From: Chitiniphilus purpureus
GTDB lineage: Bacteria; Pseudomonadota; Gammaproteobacteria; Burkholderiales; Chitinibacteraceae
Direction of reading: 5' to 3'
DNA: 64,000 nt
Assembly: GCF_025642115.1 (NCBI RefSeq)
Contig: NZ_CP106753.1
Span: forward strand, 248,001-312,000
Below are positions 54,149 to 62,983 of the stretch, piece after piece. The notes under the pieces are model-generated. The model was not told the origin of the DNA. It saw nothing but the letters and a program-made list of their open reading frames with translations, and searched no databases. Numbering within the stretch: the first letter of the stretch is position 1; every line of letters begins with the position of its first letter. The translations under genes and the position numbers were made by a program.

Positions 54149-54911
54149 GTCCGCCCACCAGGTCCTCGTCGAAAATATCGGCGAATGCGGTATAGGAAAC
54201 CAGCAACCCGACCGGTGTCACCACGATCAGCCCCACCATCAGCAGCGAGGCCGCCACCGCGGTCAGCAGCACCAGGACCACGCTGGTCACCAGCAATGGC
54301 GCAAGATTGCGCCAAAAGGCCACGTAGCTGAGTCGCATCGCTTCCACCGCCTTGACCTCGCGCAGCGTCACGAGGGCCGGTGCGAAGAAGTAGAAGCTGT
54401 AGATCAGTATCATGCCGGCCACGCCGACGATACCGAACAACGCAAGGCCCGGACCAGAAACGAGTTCGGCAAGCCCCTGCTGCTGGATCTGCTCGAATGT
54501 CACACCTGCCTGCGCCGCCAGGGTTCTGAGTATCAGCGTCAGCAACCCGGTCAGCGCCGCCATCGCCACCAGATACCATATGCCCAGCCTAAGCAGCTGC
54601 CGGGTACGGTATTTGAAGCCGTTGAACAGATCACCCACATTGACCGGCCCGCCGCGCTGGGCACGGTCGGCGCTTTCCAGCAGCCCCGCGGACAGGATCG
54701 GCATCACCAGGCTGGTGACCATCCAGATCCAGTCCAGCCGCGTAGCGGCCAGCAGCAGTGGAATCGCGAGAAACAATGCGGTCATCACGGTCCATTGCAG
54801 CCAGTGCGCGCGATACAGCGCAAAAGCGCGGGTAACCCAGTGCCAGCCGCTGGCAATAGGCAGGCGCCGTGGCTCGATGGCGGTATCGATCACGGTATCG
54901 TTGTGCTGCAC
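54123..54911 (-). CDS. BPSS1780-like multi-pass membrane protein
   Basis: 262-residue integral membrane protein with about six hydrophobic segments and a Gly/Ala-rich character; it resembles the uncharacterised BPSS1780 family common in betaproteobacteria (WVTRAFALYRAHWLQW, PILSAGLLESADRAQRG, GDLFNGFK). Function unknown. I prefer the GTG at 54911 with GGAGG 5 bases upstream; the frame is open further but that part does not look like protein. Followed by overlapping dgkA. Confidence 0.75.
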   Translation of the reverse strand: MQHNDTVIDTAIEPRRLPIASGWHWVTRAFALYRAHWLQWTVMTALFLAIPLLLAATRLDWIWMVTSLVMPILSAGLLESADRAQRGGPVNVGDLFNGFKYRTRQLLRLGIWYLVAMAALTGLLTLILRTLAAQAGVTFEQIQQQGLAELVSGPGLALFGIVGVAGMILIYSFYFFAPALVTLREVKAVEAMRLSYVAFWRNLAPLLVTSVVLVLLTAVAASLLMVGLIVVTPVGLLVSYTAFADIFDEDLVGGHGRTSIQG

Positions 54912-54984
54912 AAGGGCCTCCGTCGGATGCAAGACCTGCGTATCGTAGGGAGCCCCCTGCAGGCTGACAAGCACAACGGGCATA

Positions 54985-55021
54985 CACAAACGCAATGGCC
55001 GCCGGGAAAGCCGGCGGCCAT
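54985..55021 (-). terminator. Rho-independent terminator of the pta-ackA operon
   Basis: ATGGCCGCCGG-GAAAG-CCGGCGGCCAT (54995-55021) is a perfect 11-bp stem, followed on the minus strand by TGCGTTTGTG. It lies 25 bases past the ackA stop. Confidence 0.8.
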
Positions 55022-55045
55022 CGGCTGGCAGGTGCCAAGCTTGCC

Positions 55046-56242
55046 TCAACGAACGGCGCACTTCAGCGCGTGCCGCGCGATCACCAGTTCCTCGTTGGTA
55101 GGGATCACATGGACCGCGACCCGGCTGCCGGGCAGCGAAACCCGCCGCGGCTGCCCCGAGCGCGCGTCATTGGCGTCCTGATCGAGTGCCACGCCCAGCC
55201 AGCCCAGCAGCCGGCATACTTCCCGGCGGACAACCGCGTCGTTCTCGCCGATCCCGGCGGTGAACACCAGCGCGTCCATCCCTCCCAGCGTGGTGGCCAG
55301 CGACGCCGCTTCGCGCGCAATCTTGCTGACGAAATAATCGATGGCGAGTTTTGCGCGCGCATCCTGGCTGGCGTGCAGCTCGCGCATGTCGCTGGAGACG
55401 CCGGACAATCCCAGCAGCCCGGATTGCTTGTACAGCAACTGCTCGATGCCCCGTGCATCCATCTTCAGATGGTTGAGCAGGTGCAGCACCACCCCGGCGT
55501 CGATCGAGCCGGTGCGCGTGCCCATCGGCAAGCCCTCCAGCGCAGTAAAGCCCATGGTGGAAGCGATGCCACGGCCGCCCTGCAGCGCCGCCATCGAGGC
55601 GCCATTGCCCAGATGGGCGACAACGGTGCGTCCCTGGGCCGCCTGTGGGTCGATCTGTGGCAGCACGCTGGCAATGTATTCGTAGGACAGCCCATGGAAT
55701 CCATAGCGGCGGATGCCTTCGCGCTGCGAAAAGTCGTAGGGCAGCGCATATAGCTGGTGCAGCTCGGGCTGTTCGGCATGGAACGCGGTATCGAAGCACG
55801 CCACCTGCGGCACATCCGGCAGCAGTTCGGCCAGGATGCGGATCGGCGTGATGTTGTGCGGCGCATGCAGGGGTGCCAGCGGCACCAACCGCTCCAGCTC
55901 GGCGATGACCTCGGGCGTGATGCGTTCGGGTCGCGAAAAGCGCCGCCCGCCATGGACCACCCGATGCCCGATGACCGCCGGCTTCGCGCCGCCGGTATGG
56001 CGTTCCAGCCAGGCCAGGATATGGCGCAGGGCGCCGTCGTGCGAATTGGGCACATCCGCCGGCATGGCTTCATCCGCCAGCAGCCCGCCGTCGGCTGACT
56101 TGGCGGTGAAGCGCGGCTCGACGTGGATGCCTTCCACCTGGCCTTTGTAGCGTAGTCCCGGATCGGCGGCGTCCTGCTGGTCGAACAATGAGAATTTGAC
56201 ACTGGAGGAGCCGGCATTCACCACAAGAATCGATGCGCGCAT
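55046..56242 (-). CDS. ackA: acetate kinase AckA
   Basis: 398-residue cytosolic kinase that interconverts acetyl phosphate plus ADP and acetate plus ATP. Family blocks: LVVNAGSSSVKFSLFD at the N-terminus, IGHRVVHGGRRF, ACFDTAFH, YGFHGLSYEY, AHLGNGASMAAL, TRTGSIDAGVV, and FTAGIGENDAVVRREVC. The ATG at 56242, 2 bases after the pta stop, has GGGGAG 5 bases upstream; a GTG at 56248 overlapping that stop is the alternative. Operon with the upstream pta-like gene. Confidence 0.96.
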   Translation of the reverse strand: MRASILVVNAGSSSVKFSLFDQQDAADPGLRYKGQVEGIHVEPRFTAKSADGGLLADEAMPADVPNSHDGALRHILAWLERHTGGAKPAVIGHRVVHGGRRFSRPERITPEVIAELERLVPLAPLHAPHNITPIRILAELLPDVPQVACFDTAFHAEQPELHQLYALPYDFSQREGIRRYGFHGLSYEYIASVLPQIDPQAAQGRTVVAHLGNGASMAALQGGRGIASTMGFTALEGLPMGTRTGSIDAGVVLHLLNHLKMDARGIEQLLYKQSGLLGLSGVSSDMRELHASQDARAKLAIDYFVSKIAREAASLATTLGGMDALVFTAGIGENDAVVRREVCRLLGWLGVALDQDANDARSGQPRRVSLPGSRVAVHVIPTNEELVIARHALKCAVR

Positions 56243-56244
56243 GA

Positions 56245-57594
56245 TCACTCCCCTTTTGCGCCGGCATTGGCCACCAGCGCCATGACGGCGGCGGATGCGA
56301 GACGCGCCTTCACATCGTCCGCGCGGCTGGTCAGTACGATGGGCACCCGAGCTCCCAGCACGATGCCGGCTGAATCGGCACCGGCGAAATAACTCATCTG
56401 CTTGGCCAGCATGTTGCCGGCCTCGATGTCAGGCACCACCAGGATGTCGGCCTGGCCTGCCACCGGCGAATGGATGCCCTTGGTCTTGGCGGCCGCCATC
56501 GAGATCGCGTTGTCGAACGCGAGCGGTCCATCAAGGATGCCGCCCTGGATCTGGCCGCGGTCGGCCATCTTGCACAGCAGCGCCGCATCCAGCGTGGACG
56601 GGATCTTTTCGTACACCGTCTCGACTGCGGACAGGATGGCGACCTTGGGTTCCGCGATGCCCAGGATATGGGCAAGATTGATGGCGTTCTGGGTGATATC
56701 CACCTTGGCCGCCAGATCCGGGGCGATGTTGATCGCGGCATCGGTCACCAGCAGCGGCCGGCCATAGGCAGGCACGTCCATCACGAACACATGTGAGACC
56801 CGCTTGCCACTGCGCAGGCCGATGCTGGAGTTCATTGCCGCCCGCATCATCTCGTCAGTGTGCAGGCTGCCCTTCATCAGGGCCTTGGCCGTGCCGGTGC
56901 GGCATAGCGCAACGGCCTTGTCGGCCGCCTCATGGCTATGTTCGGCGTGGACGATCTCGATACCGGTCAGATCGGCGCCGGCCGCTGCCGCAACCCCGAG
57001 TATCTTGCCCTCCGGCCCCACCAGGATGGGAATGATCAGGCCGGCCTTGGCCGCTTCAAGCGCCCCCAGCAGCGAATCGTGGTCGCACGGATGCACCACC
57101 GCGGTGGGCACCGGCGGCAGCTTTTCCGCCTTGGCACGCAACGCGGCGAAGACATGGTGTAGACGCAGCGTCAGCTGTGGCGGCTCGTCAAAGCGGTTCA
57201 GACGCTTCTCGGTCGGCGGCACCACGATGATCGGCCCCGACGCCACCAGGCGGCCATGCTGGTTCTCGCAGCGGCATTGCATCACCACCTGCTTGGAGAC
57301 CTCGTGCTTCTCGGTCACCTCCAGCTCGATGGTCAAGGTGTCGCCTTCGTTGATCCAGTCATGCGATTTGAGCTCGTGCCCGGCCAGGATGGAGCCATTG
57401 CCCGGGAAGAAATTGGTGGTGGTCGACGAGAACAGCGGAAAGGCCCCCAACGCCGGTACACTGCGTTGGTCGCCGTCCCCCCGCGAGCCGGCGATCATGC
57501 CGAAGAGCGTGATATCGTTGGCCTTGACGGTATGCTGGCGTGCGTAGCGCATGCCGGGACGGATATCGTTGAACAGGATGTTTTCGTGAACCAT
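56245..57594 (-). CDS. pta: phosphate acetyl/butyryltransferase with N-terminal MaoC-like domain
   Basis: 449-residue two-domain protein. Residues 1-140 form a MaoC-like (R-hydratase hot-dog) domain; residues 150-449 form a phosphate acyltransferase domain (DHDSLLGALEAAKAGLIIPILVGPEG, GTAKALMKGSLHTDEMMRA, FVMDVPAYGRPLLVTDAAINIAP given here as family blocks). The hydratase domain lacks the usual Asp-x4-His catalytic pair: the region reads AGSRGDGDQRSVPALGAF. It makes acetyl (or butyryl) phosphate for AckA, next in the operon. Start at the ATG at 57594. Confidence 0.9.
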   Translation of the reverse strand: MVHENILFNDIRPGMRYARQHTVKANDITLFGMIAGSRGDGDQRSVPALGAFPLFSSTTTNFFPGNGSILAGHELKSHDWINEGDTLTIELEVTEKHEVSKQVVMQCRCENQHGRLVASGPIIVVPPTEKRLNRFDEPPQLTLRLHHVFAALRAKAEKLPPVPTAVVHPCDHDSLLGALEAAKAGLIIPILVGPEGKILGVAAAAGADLTGIEIVHAEHSHEAADKAVALCRTGTAKALMKGSLHTDEMMRAAMNSSIGLRSGKRVSHVFVMDVPAYGRPLLVTDAAINIAPDLAAKVDITQNAINLAHILGIAEPKVAILSAVETVYEKIPSTLDAALLCKMADRGQIQGGILDGPLAFDNAISMAAAKTKGIHSPVAGQADILVVPDIEAGNMLAKQMSYFAGADSAGIVLGARVPIVLTSRADDVKARLASAAVMALVANAGAKGE

Positions 57595-57784
57595 GGATAC
57601 TCCTTGGGCAATGCACTCGGACATGGCGGGCAGGACAAGCGCCATGCTGCACTGCAATGAACTGACCTAGGCTGCATCATAGTCCCGGAAGCATCCACCG
57701 ATCTTGGCGAAGATCAACGCCGCCTTTCTGGCTTTTTCACCGATAACAGCATCGGCAGCGCATCGACAGGGAGCGAGTTGCAGC

Positions 57785-58270
57785 ATGAAACAGACGACCA
57801 CGCATCTGATATGCGCCCCCACTTTACCGACCCCGGCCGGCGTGAGTGCGTTCCATGTGAGCACGGGGCAGGCGGTCGAGGCCGAGGCGCCGTTGCTCAG
57901 CCTTGCGCTTGATGATGGGCAGCAAGTGGTCGTACCCGCGCCGGGCGCCGGCCTAGTAGGCAGCTTCGCCGTGACGCTGGGCGATACGGTGAACAGTGAC
58001 GAGCTGTTGCTGATGATGGAGATCGAGGAACCCGACAACGACTGGCTGGCGCTGGTGGATGGCCTGCCCGCCGCCTGTGCCGCCGCGCCGGTGGCCACGC
58101 CCATCATCAGCGGGGAAATCCTGCAGGTGACGCGCTTTGCCGCTCAGCTGGCTTTGCGGCTGGGTGTGGACCTGACCGAGGTGCCACCCAACCAGTCCGG
58201 CATCATCGACCAGGAGGCGCTTGAAGGCTGGGTGCGGCGACAGCTGTCCAACCGCAACGTGATGCGCTAG
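57785..58270 (+). CDS. lipoyl-like plus E3-binding-like protein lacking the lipoyl lysine
   Basis: 161-residue soluble protein. Residues 10-82 look like a biotinyl/lipoyl domain (TPAGVSAFHVSTGQAV, VVVPAPGAGLVGS, GDTVNSDELLLMMEIEE). Residues 108-155 resemble the peripheral subunit-binding domain of E2 acyltransferases (RFAAQLALRLGVDLTEVPPN, GIIDQEALEGWV). The position where lipoyl domains have Asp-Lys is D44-G45, so it cannot be lipoylated in the normal way. There is no catalytic E2 domain. It is divergent from the pta-ackA operon. I do not know a named function. Confidence 0.7.
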   Translation: MKQTTTHLICAPTLPTPAGVSAFHVSTGQAVEAEAPLLSLALDDGQQVVVPAPGAGLVGSFAVTLGDTVNSDELLLMMEIEEPDNDWLALVDGLPAACAAAPVATPIISGEILQVTRFAAQLALRLGVDLTEVPPNQSGIIDQEALEGWVRRQLSNRNVMR

Positions 58271-58400
58271 CCCCGTCCACAGCAATCCGGGTTCAGGCTG
58301 GCGATATGCCCAGTGCGACAGCGACGCTCAGGCAGGGCGGGGCGCCACGGATCTCGCCACAGCAGTGCCTGTGGCCAAAAGCGCATGCACGGGTGGCACG

Positions 58401-58420
58401 GACGCCCGGGCCCGGGCGTC
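58401..58420. repeat. 20-bp perfect palindrome after aroG
   Basis: GACGCCCGGG and its exact complement CCCGGGCGTC abut without a spacer, 9 bases past the aroG stop and between convergent genes. It can fold as an 8-bp stem with a 4-base loop, so it is probably the transcription end for one or both genes, though no T-tract is present. Confidence 0.5.
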
Positions 58421-58429
58421 TGGGCGCGA

Positions 58430-59509
58430 TCAGACCGTGGTGGCTTCCAGCCGCGAGAACGCGCGGCGCTCGGCAACGGCGTTGGCCAAGTTGGCCAGCA
58501 GCTGTTCGGTGGCCTCCCAGCCGATGCAACCGTCGGTGATCGACTGGCCATAGCAAAGACCCTTGCCTTCCACCAGATCCTGGCGGCCCTCGACCAGGTG
58601 GGACTCCACCATCACGCCGACGATGCCATCGTTGCCCGCCGAAATCTGGGCACAGACGTCGTTGCACACCTCGACCTGGCGCCGGTAGTCCTTGCGGCTG
58701 TTGGCGTGGCTGAAGTCGATCATCACCTTCTCGGGCAGCCCTGCTGCCGCCAGGTCGGCCTGGGCCGCGCGCACATGGTTGGCGTCGTAGTTGGGTTCCT
58801 TGCCGCCGCGCAGGATCACATGGCAATCGGGGTTGCCCGAGGTTGAGACAATGGCCGAATGGCCATACTTGGTGACCGACAGGAAATGGTGGGGCTGGCT
58901 GGCCGCACGGATCGCATCGATGGCGATGCGCAGGTTGCCGTCGGTGCCGTTCTTGAAGCCGACCGGGCACGACAGGCCGGACGACAATTCGCGGTGGACC
59001 TGTGATTCGGTGGTACGTGCGCCGATCGCGCCCCAGCTCATCAGATCCGCCACATACTGCGGCGTGATCATGTCCAGGAATTCGCCGGCAGTCGGCAACG
59101 CGAGATTGTTCAGATCCAGCAGCAGCTTGCGCGCCAGGCGCAGGCCGTCATTGATATTGAAGCTGCCGTTCAGATAGGGATCGTTGATCAGGCCTTTCCA
59201 GCCCACAGTGGTACGCGGTTTCTCGAAGTACACCCGCATCACCACTTCCAGCTGATCCTTGTAGCGATCGCGCAGGCCCTTGAGCCGACGGCCGTACTCC
59301 ATCGCCGCTTCGGTATCGTGGATGGAACAGGGCCCGACGATCACCAGCAACCGGTCGTCCTGCCCGCCAAGGATATGATGGATCGCTTGACGCGTTTCGA
59401 ACGCGACGGCCGAAGCGGTTTCGGTCACCGGGTATTTTTCGAGCAGGGCGATCGGCGGGAGCAGCTCCTTGATCTCGTGGATACGGACGTCGTCGGTCTG
59501 GTAATGCAT
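58430..59509 (-). CDS. aroG: 3-deoxy-7-phosphoheptulonate synthase (class I DAHP synthase)
   Basis: 359-residue enzyme that condenses phosphoenolpyruvate and erythrose 4-phosphate, the first step of aromatic amino-acid synthesis. Class I blocks: VIVGPCSIHDTEAAMEYG, MRVYFEKPRTTVGWKGLINDP, LSWGAIGARTTESQ-like MSWGAIGARTTESQVHRE, GFKNGTDGN, VILRGGKEPNYD, and MIDFSHANSRKDYRRQ. N-terminal extension suggests feedback control; whether by Phe or Tyr cannot be told. Start at ATG 59509. Confidence 0.96.
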   Translation of the reverse strand: MHYQTDDVRIHEIKELLPPIALLEKYPVTETASAVAFETRQAIHHILGGQDDRLLVIVGPCSIHDTEAAMEYGRRLKGLRDRYKDQLEVVMRVYFEKPRTTVGWKGLINDPYLNGSFNINDGLRLARKLLLDLNNLALPTAGEFLDMITPQYVADLMSWGAIGARTTESQVHRELSSGLSCPVGFKNGTDGNLRIAIDAIRAASQPHHFLSVTKYGHSAIVSTSGNPDCHVILRGGKEPNYDANHVRAAQADLAAAGLPEKVMIDFSHANSRKDYRRQVEVCNDVCAQISAGNDGIVGVMVESHLVEGRQDLVEGKGLCYGQSITDGCIGWEATEQLLANLANAVAERRAFSRLEATTV

Positions 59510-59602
59510 GGTGTTCCCTGATGGCACGGCAGCGGCGGCGATCGAACCGCTCGATCGGCCGATGCGCTGCATTTATTTTGAGCAAGGGAACAAGATTAGC
59601 GC

Positions 59603-60025
59603 CTAACGACAGTCGGCGCAAATGCCTTTGACCGTGATTTCCAGGGCCTGCGCGGCGAAACCTGACGGCAGGGAAACCGGCAGGTCGGTACTGACCTCTT
59701 CGAGGCAGAAAAAGCGCCCGCACACCTGGCAGTGGAAGTGGGCATGGCTGTGCGGCACTGGGGTCACCGAGAAGCGCCACACCCGGTCGTCGCCGGAGAG
59801 CTTGTGCGCCAGGCCCACCTCGGTCAGCCATTCGAGCACCCGGTAGACAGTCACCCGGTCGGCACCGCTCTCCAGCTCCGCGAGCACATCCAGGTGGGAG
59901 AGCGGGCGATGCGCCGCCATCAGCACCGCCAGCACCTTCACCCGCCACGGCGTGATGCGCGCGCCGGCCCGGGCAACCATTGCCCGTGCAGTGGCGGTGG
60001 TTTCCTCGATGGCAACGACAGACAT
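59603..60025 (-). CDS. zur: Fur-family regulator, Zur-like
   Basis: 140-residue metalloregulator. N-terminal winged helix (ARITPWRVKVLAVLMAAHRP, DRVTVYRVLEWLTEVGLAHKL), metal-binding His-rich segment VPHSHAHFHC, and the structural zinc cysteines C99, C102, C136 and C139. The His pattern and short length fit Zur (zinc) rather than Fur (iron), but this is not certain. I prefer the ATG at 60025 over the TTG at 60034. It follows dksA by 14 bases in the same direction. Confidence 0.85.
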   Translation of the reverse strand: MSVVAIEETTATARAMVARAGARITPWRVKVLAVLMAAHRPLSHLDVLAELESGADRVTVYRVLEWLTEVGLAHKLSGDDRVWRFSVTPVPHSHAHFHCQVCGRFFCLEEVSTDLPVSLPSGFAAQALEITVKGICADCR

Positions 60026-60039
60026 CGACGACAATCCCG

Positions 60040-60456
60040 TCAGTCGGCGTACTGCTTCTTCAACCGCTCGCGACGCTCCTGGGCCTCCAGCGACAGCGAA
60101 GCAGTCGGCCGCGCCATCAGGCGCGCAAGGCCGATGGGTTCACCGGTGTCCTCGCAATAGCCGTAATTGTTGTCGTCGATCTTCTTGATGGTCGAGTCAA
60201 TCTTGAGCAACAGCTTGCGCTCACGATCGCGGGTACGCAGCTCAAGCGCGTACTCCTCTTCCAACGTGGCGCGGTCCGCCGGGTCCGGCGTCGCTTCCTG
60301 CTCCTGCAGATGCTGACTGGTCTGGCTGGCATTGGCCAGCAGCTCTGCCTTCATCTGGAGCAACCGCTCTTTGAAGAAGGCCAGATGATCAGCGTTCATG
60401 TAATCCTCTTCCGGACCGTTCCAGTTGAGGATGTCTTGCTCCGTGAGTTTGGCCAT
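60040..60456 (-). CDS. dksA: RNA polymerase-binding transcription factor DksA, one-cysteine type
   Basis: 138-residue factor that binds in the RNA polymerase secondary channel and works with ppGpp. The coiled-coil tip aspartates are D58 and D61 (TPDPADRATLEEEY). The C-terminal zinc finger keeps only C101 (YCEDTGEPIG); the other three positions of the C-x2-C-x17-C-x2-C pattern are T104, S122 and A125. Such variants, as in many beta- and alphaproteobacteria, fold without zinc or with less dependence on it. Co-transcribed with the Zur-like gene. Confidence 0.94.
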   Translation of the reverse strand: MAKLTEQDILNWNGPEEDYMNADHLAFFKERLLQMKAELLANASQTSQHLQEQEATPDPADRATLEEEYALELRTRDRERKLLLKIDSTIKKIDDNNYGYCEDTGEPIGLARLMARPTASLSLEAQERRERLKKQYAD

Positions 60457-60483
60457 CGTCGTACTCGCTCTCTTGGCATCCAT

Positions 60484-60504
60484 ATTCGCCGCAACGCGGC
60501 GAAT
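60484..60504 (-). other. hairpin in the dksA upstream region
   Basis: ATTCGCCGC-AAC-GCGGCGAAT is a perfect 9-bp inverted repeat 28-48 bases before the dksA ATG, likely in the promoter or 5' leader. It does not resemble a Zur box. Confidence 0.5.
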
Positions 60505-60610
60505 GCTTACAATACCCTTCACCGCCAAATGGGCAGGCAGCTTAATCAGTTCACTTGCGGCATGCAATACGCGCAATTACCACCGGACCACCGGGAGCGA
60601 GACGATACCC

Positions 60611-60913
60611 TTACTGTGCAAGCACCCAGCGGACGATGGTGCGCAGGTCAGCTTCGCCGATCTGCTGCGGCGGCATCGGGATCTTGCCCCAGACACCGCC
60701 ACCGCCGTGCCTGACCTTGGCCATCAACACGGCCTCGGCGCCCTTCTGGCCACGATATTTCTTGGCGATATCGCGGTACGACGGCCCCACGATCTTGTGA
60801 TCGACCGCATGGCAGGCAAGACAGTTGTACTTCGCAGCCACCGCCGCGCCATTTTCGGCCGCAGCGCTGCCGGTTGCAGCAAGCGCCAGGACCATCAAGC
60901 CAAGAACACGCAT
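60611..60913 (-). CDS. class I c-type cytochrome (c551/c552-like)
   Basis: 100-residue periplasmic electron carrier with a signal peptide (cleavage near AAA, about residue 19). Haem site CLACH (C31, C34, H35) and axial methionine M80 in GKIPMPPQQI. VGPSYRDIAKKYRGQKGA is the usual c551-type middle. Likely donor to a terminal oxidase or nitrite reductase, none present here. Start at the ATG at 60913. Confidence 0.93.
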   Translation of the reverse strand: MRVLGLMVLALAATGSAAAENGAAVAAKYNCLACHAVDHKIVGPSYRDIAKKYRGQKGAEAVLMAKVRHGGGGVWGKIPMPPQQIGEADLRTIVRWVLAQ

Positions 60914-61109
60914 CACACACCTTCTCTTACAAATGAGGGCATACCGCATATTATGCAAGTCGCCGTCGGCATGGCAAACAACACTGTCCATCCTCGCGGC
61001 GACCATGCATCCCTTGGCGGACGACGGCTGCGCCCTACCTGGACGGGAGCATGACAGGGCTATGCTACACTCTGCCGATTCCTAGAACAGTCGATTCAGA
61101 GAGTTGGCG

Positions 61110-61970
61110 ATGGAGCGCGGGCAAGTTTTCATGGGAGCGGCGGTCATGCTGTCCGTGCTGGTGCACGCGGCGCCGATCCTCGGCATCAAGTTCGTGATGC
61201 CCGATCCGGCCAAGCTCTTTTCCAGCCAGCCGCTGGAAGTGGTGCTGGTCAACCAGCGCACCGAGACCGCACCGGCCAAGGCGGATGTCGATGCCCAGGT
61301 GAACCTGGATGGGGGCGGCAATACCGATGCGCTCAATCGACGCGTGAAAAGCCCGCTGCCGGTCACCTCGACCCAGCCGTCCACCGAGCTGGAGCTGGCG
61401 CAAAGCAAGCAAAGGCAGCTCGAACGGAAGACCCAGCAGATGATGGCCGAGCTCAAGCACGACGGCACCTTCAATCCGCAGGACCCACAGAACGCCCCGA
61501 CGAGTGAAGCGGTGCAGGGCCTGGATCAGGAGGAGATGCGGCGCCAGGCACGGGAGCTGTCCGGGCTGGCCGCACAGGTGAGCAAGCGCCTGGAGTCGTA
61601 CCAGACCCGGCCGCGCAAGACCTTCATCGGCGCGCGCGCCAAGGAGCAGCGCTTCGCCCGCTATGTCGAGGACTGGCGGATGAAGGTGGAGCGGCTTGGC
61701 AACCTCAGCTACCCCACCGACCGGCACGGCCGCAAGCTCTATGGCCGCCTGCGGCTCGACGTCGAGATCGATGCCGCCGGCAATGTGGTCAGTGCCGAGA
61801 TCGGCAAATCGTCGGGCAGCCCCGAGCTGGACGCCGCGGCGCTGCGCATCGTCAAACAGGCCGCCCCCTACGGCGCCTTCCCGCCCGAGATCCGCAAGGA
61901 CACGGACATCATCGGGATCAGCCGCCACTGGACGTTCGGCAAGGGCGACAGCTTCCTCGGCGACGATTGA
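61110..61970 (+). CDS. TonB-like energy-transducer protein
   Basis: 286-residue protein with an N-terminal membrane anchor (about 8-30), a helical charged region with Gln/Arg repeats (110-190: [17 protein letters not shown]), and a C-terminal TonB-like domain ([42 protein letters not shown]). No exbB/exbD nearby, so its membrane partner is unknown; TolQ/TolR-type proteins elsewhere in the window could serve. I prefer the ATG at 61110 over the TTG at 61104. The ruvC start overlaps its stop by one base. Confidence 0.8.
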   Translation: MERGQVFMGAAVMLSVLVHAAPILGIKFVMPDPAKLFSSQPLEVVLVNQRTETAPAKADVDAQVNLDGGGNTDALNRRVKSPLPVTSTQPSTELELAQSKQRQLERKTQQMMAELKHDGTFNPQDPQNAPTSEAVQGLDQEEMRRQARELSGLAAQVSKRLESYQTRPRKTFIGARAKEQRFARYVEDWRMKVERLGNLSYPTDRHGRKLYGRLRLDVEIDAAGNVVSAEIGKSSGSPELDAAALRIVKQAAPYGAFPPEIRKDTDIIGISRHWTFGKGDSFLGDD

Positions 61971-62494
61971 TGCGCGTCCTCGGCATCGACCCAGGCTCGC
62001 GCGTCACCGGTTTCGGCATCATCGATCTGGCTGGCCAGGCCCACAGCTACGTCGCCTCCGGCTGCATCAAGACGCCGCCGGGCGCGACGCTGCCCGAACG
62101 CGTCAAGGCACTGCTGGACGGGATCGCGCAAGTGGTCGACACCTACCGCCCGCAGCTGGCGGCGGTCGAGATCGTGTTCGTCAACGTCAACCCGCAGTCG
62201 ACCCTGATGCTGGGGCAGGCGCGTGGGGCGGTGCTGGCCGCGCTGGTGTCCGCGGGCCTGCCGATCGCCGAGTACACCGCGCTGCAGGTGAAGCAGGCAG
62301 TGGTCGGCAACGGCCATGCCGACAAGGATCAGGTCAGCCACATGGTGCAGCGGCTGCTGCGCCTGTCGGGAACACCCCAGTCCGATGCGGCCGACGCGCT
62401 GGCGGTGGCGCTGGCGCATGCGCAGCACAGCGGCGGTATTGCCGGACGGCTGCAACAGCACGGATTGTCGATCCGGCGCGGGCGGTTGTCGTAG
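61970..62494 (+). CDS. ruvC: Holliday junction resolvase RuvC
   Basis: 174-residue endonuclease that cuts Holliday junctions with RuvAB. RNase H-like fold with acidic residues in [15 protein letters not shown], the [23 protein letters not shown] block, and [15 protein letters not shown] near the C-terminus. Its ATG shares one base with the stop of the TonB-like gene (TGATG), indicating coupling. ruvA follows after a small zinc-ribbon gene. Confidence 0.97.
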   Translation: MRVLGIDPGSRVTGFGIIDLAGQAHSYVASGCIKTPPGATLPERVKALLDGIAQVVDTYRPQLAAVEIVFVNVNPQSTLMLGQARGAVLAALVSAGLPIAEYTALQVKQAVVGNGHADKDQVSHMVQRLLRLSGTPQSDAADALAVALAHAQHSGGIAGRLQQHGLSIRRGRLS

Positions 62495-62607
62495 GAACGC
62501 CCGATCGGGCCTGCATACCGAAGCCGGACCGATGCGCCGGCAGGCACCAAAGGAACTCGGCGCGCGCCGGCGCGTCTAGTTGTGCATCGAACCGTGAGGA
62601 GAGCAGC

Positions 62608-62889
62608 ATGGATTGTCCCGTATGCAAGACCGCCCAGTTGGTGATGAGCGAGCGCCAGGGCGTGGAAATCGACTACTGTCCGCAATGCCGCGGCGTCTGG
62701 CTGGACCGTGGCGAGCTCGACAAGATCATCGAGCGCAACACGCGCGACCAGGCGCCACAGCCTGCGGCACCGGCTGCGGCCCAGCCCTATCCGCCGCAAC
62801 AGCCGCAACCCCATTATTCGGATCACGGCTACCATAAGGGCCACAAGCCGTACCGCAAGAAGAGCTTTCTGGAAGAGCTGTTCGACTGA
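62608..62889 (+). CDS. TFIIB-type zinc ribbon protein
   Basis: 93-residue protein beginning with a zf-TFIIB domain: MDCPVCKTAQLVMSERQGVEIDYCPQCRGVWLDRGELDKI, with the two Cys pairs CPVC and CPQC (given as motif positions 3-6 and 24-27). A Pro/Gln/His-rich linker follows, and the end reads RKKSFLEELFD. Function unknown for this family. The ATG at 62608 has GAGGAG 6 bases upstream. Located between ruvC and ruvA. Confidence 0.88.
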   Translation: MDCPVCKTAQLVMSERQGVEIDYCPQCRGVWLDRGELDKIIERNTRDQAPQPAAPAAAQPYPPQQPQPHYSDHGYHKGHKPYRKKSFLEELFD

Positions 62890-62914
62890 TCGCACGCCAA
62901 GCGGTCGGGCCCGG

Positions 62915-62948
62915 CGCGCCACGGCAACCACCGTGGCGCGTTGTCTTT
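62915..62948 (+). terminator. Rho-independent terminator after the zinc ribbon gene
   Basis: CGCGCCACGG-CAACCA-CCGTGGCGCG (62915-62940) is a perfect 10-bp stem followed by TTGTCTTT. It lies upstream of ruvA, which therefore probably has its own promoter or relies on read-through. Confidence 0.75.
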
Positions 62949-62983
62949 GGGGTGCGGCGCCGTTTTGACGACAAGGAACAAGC

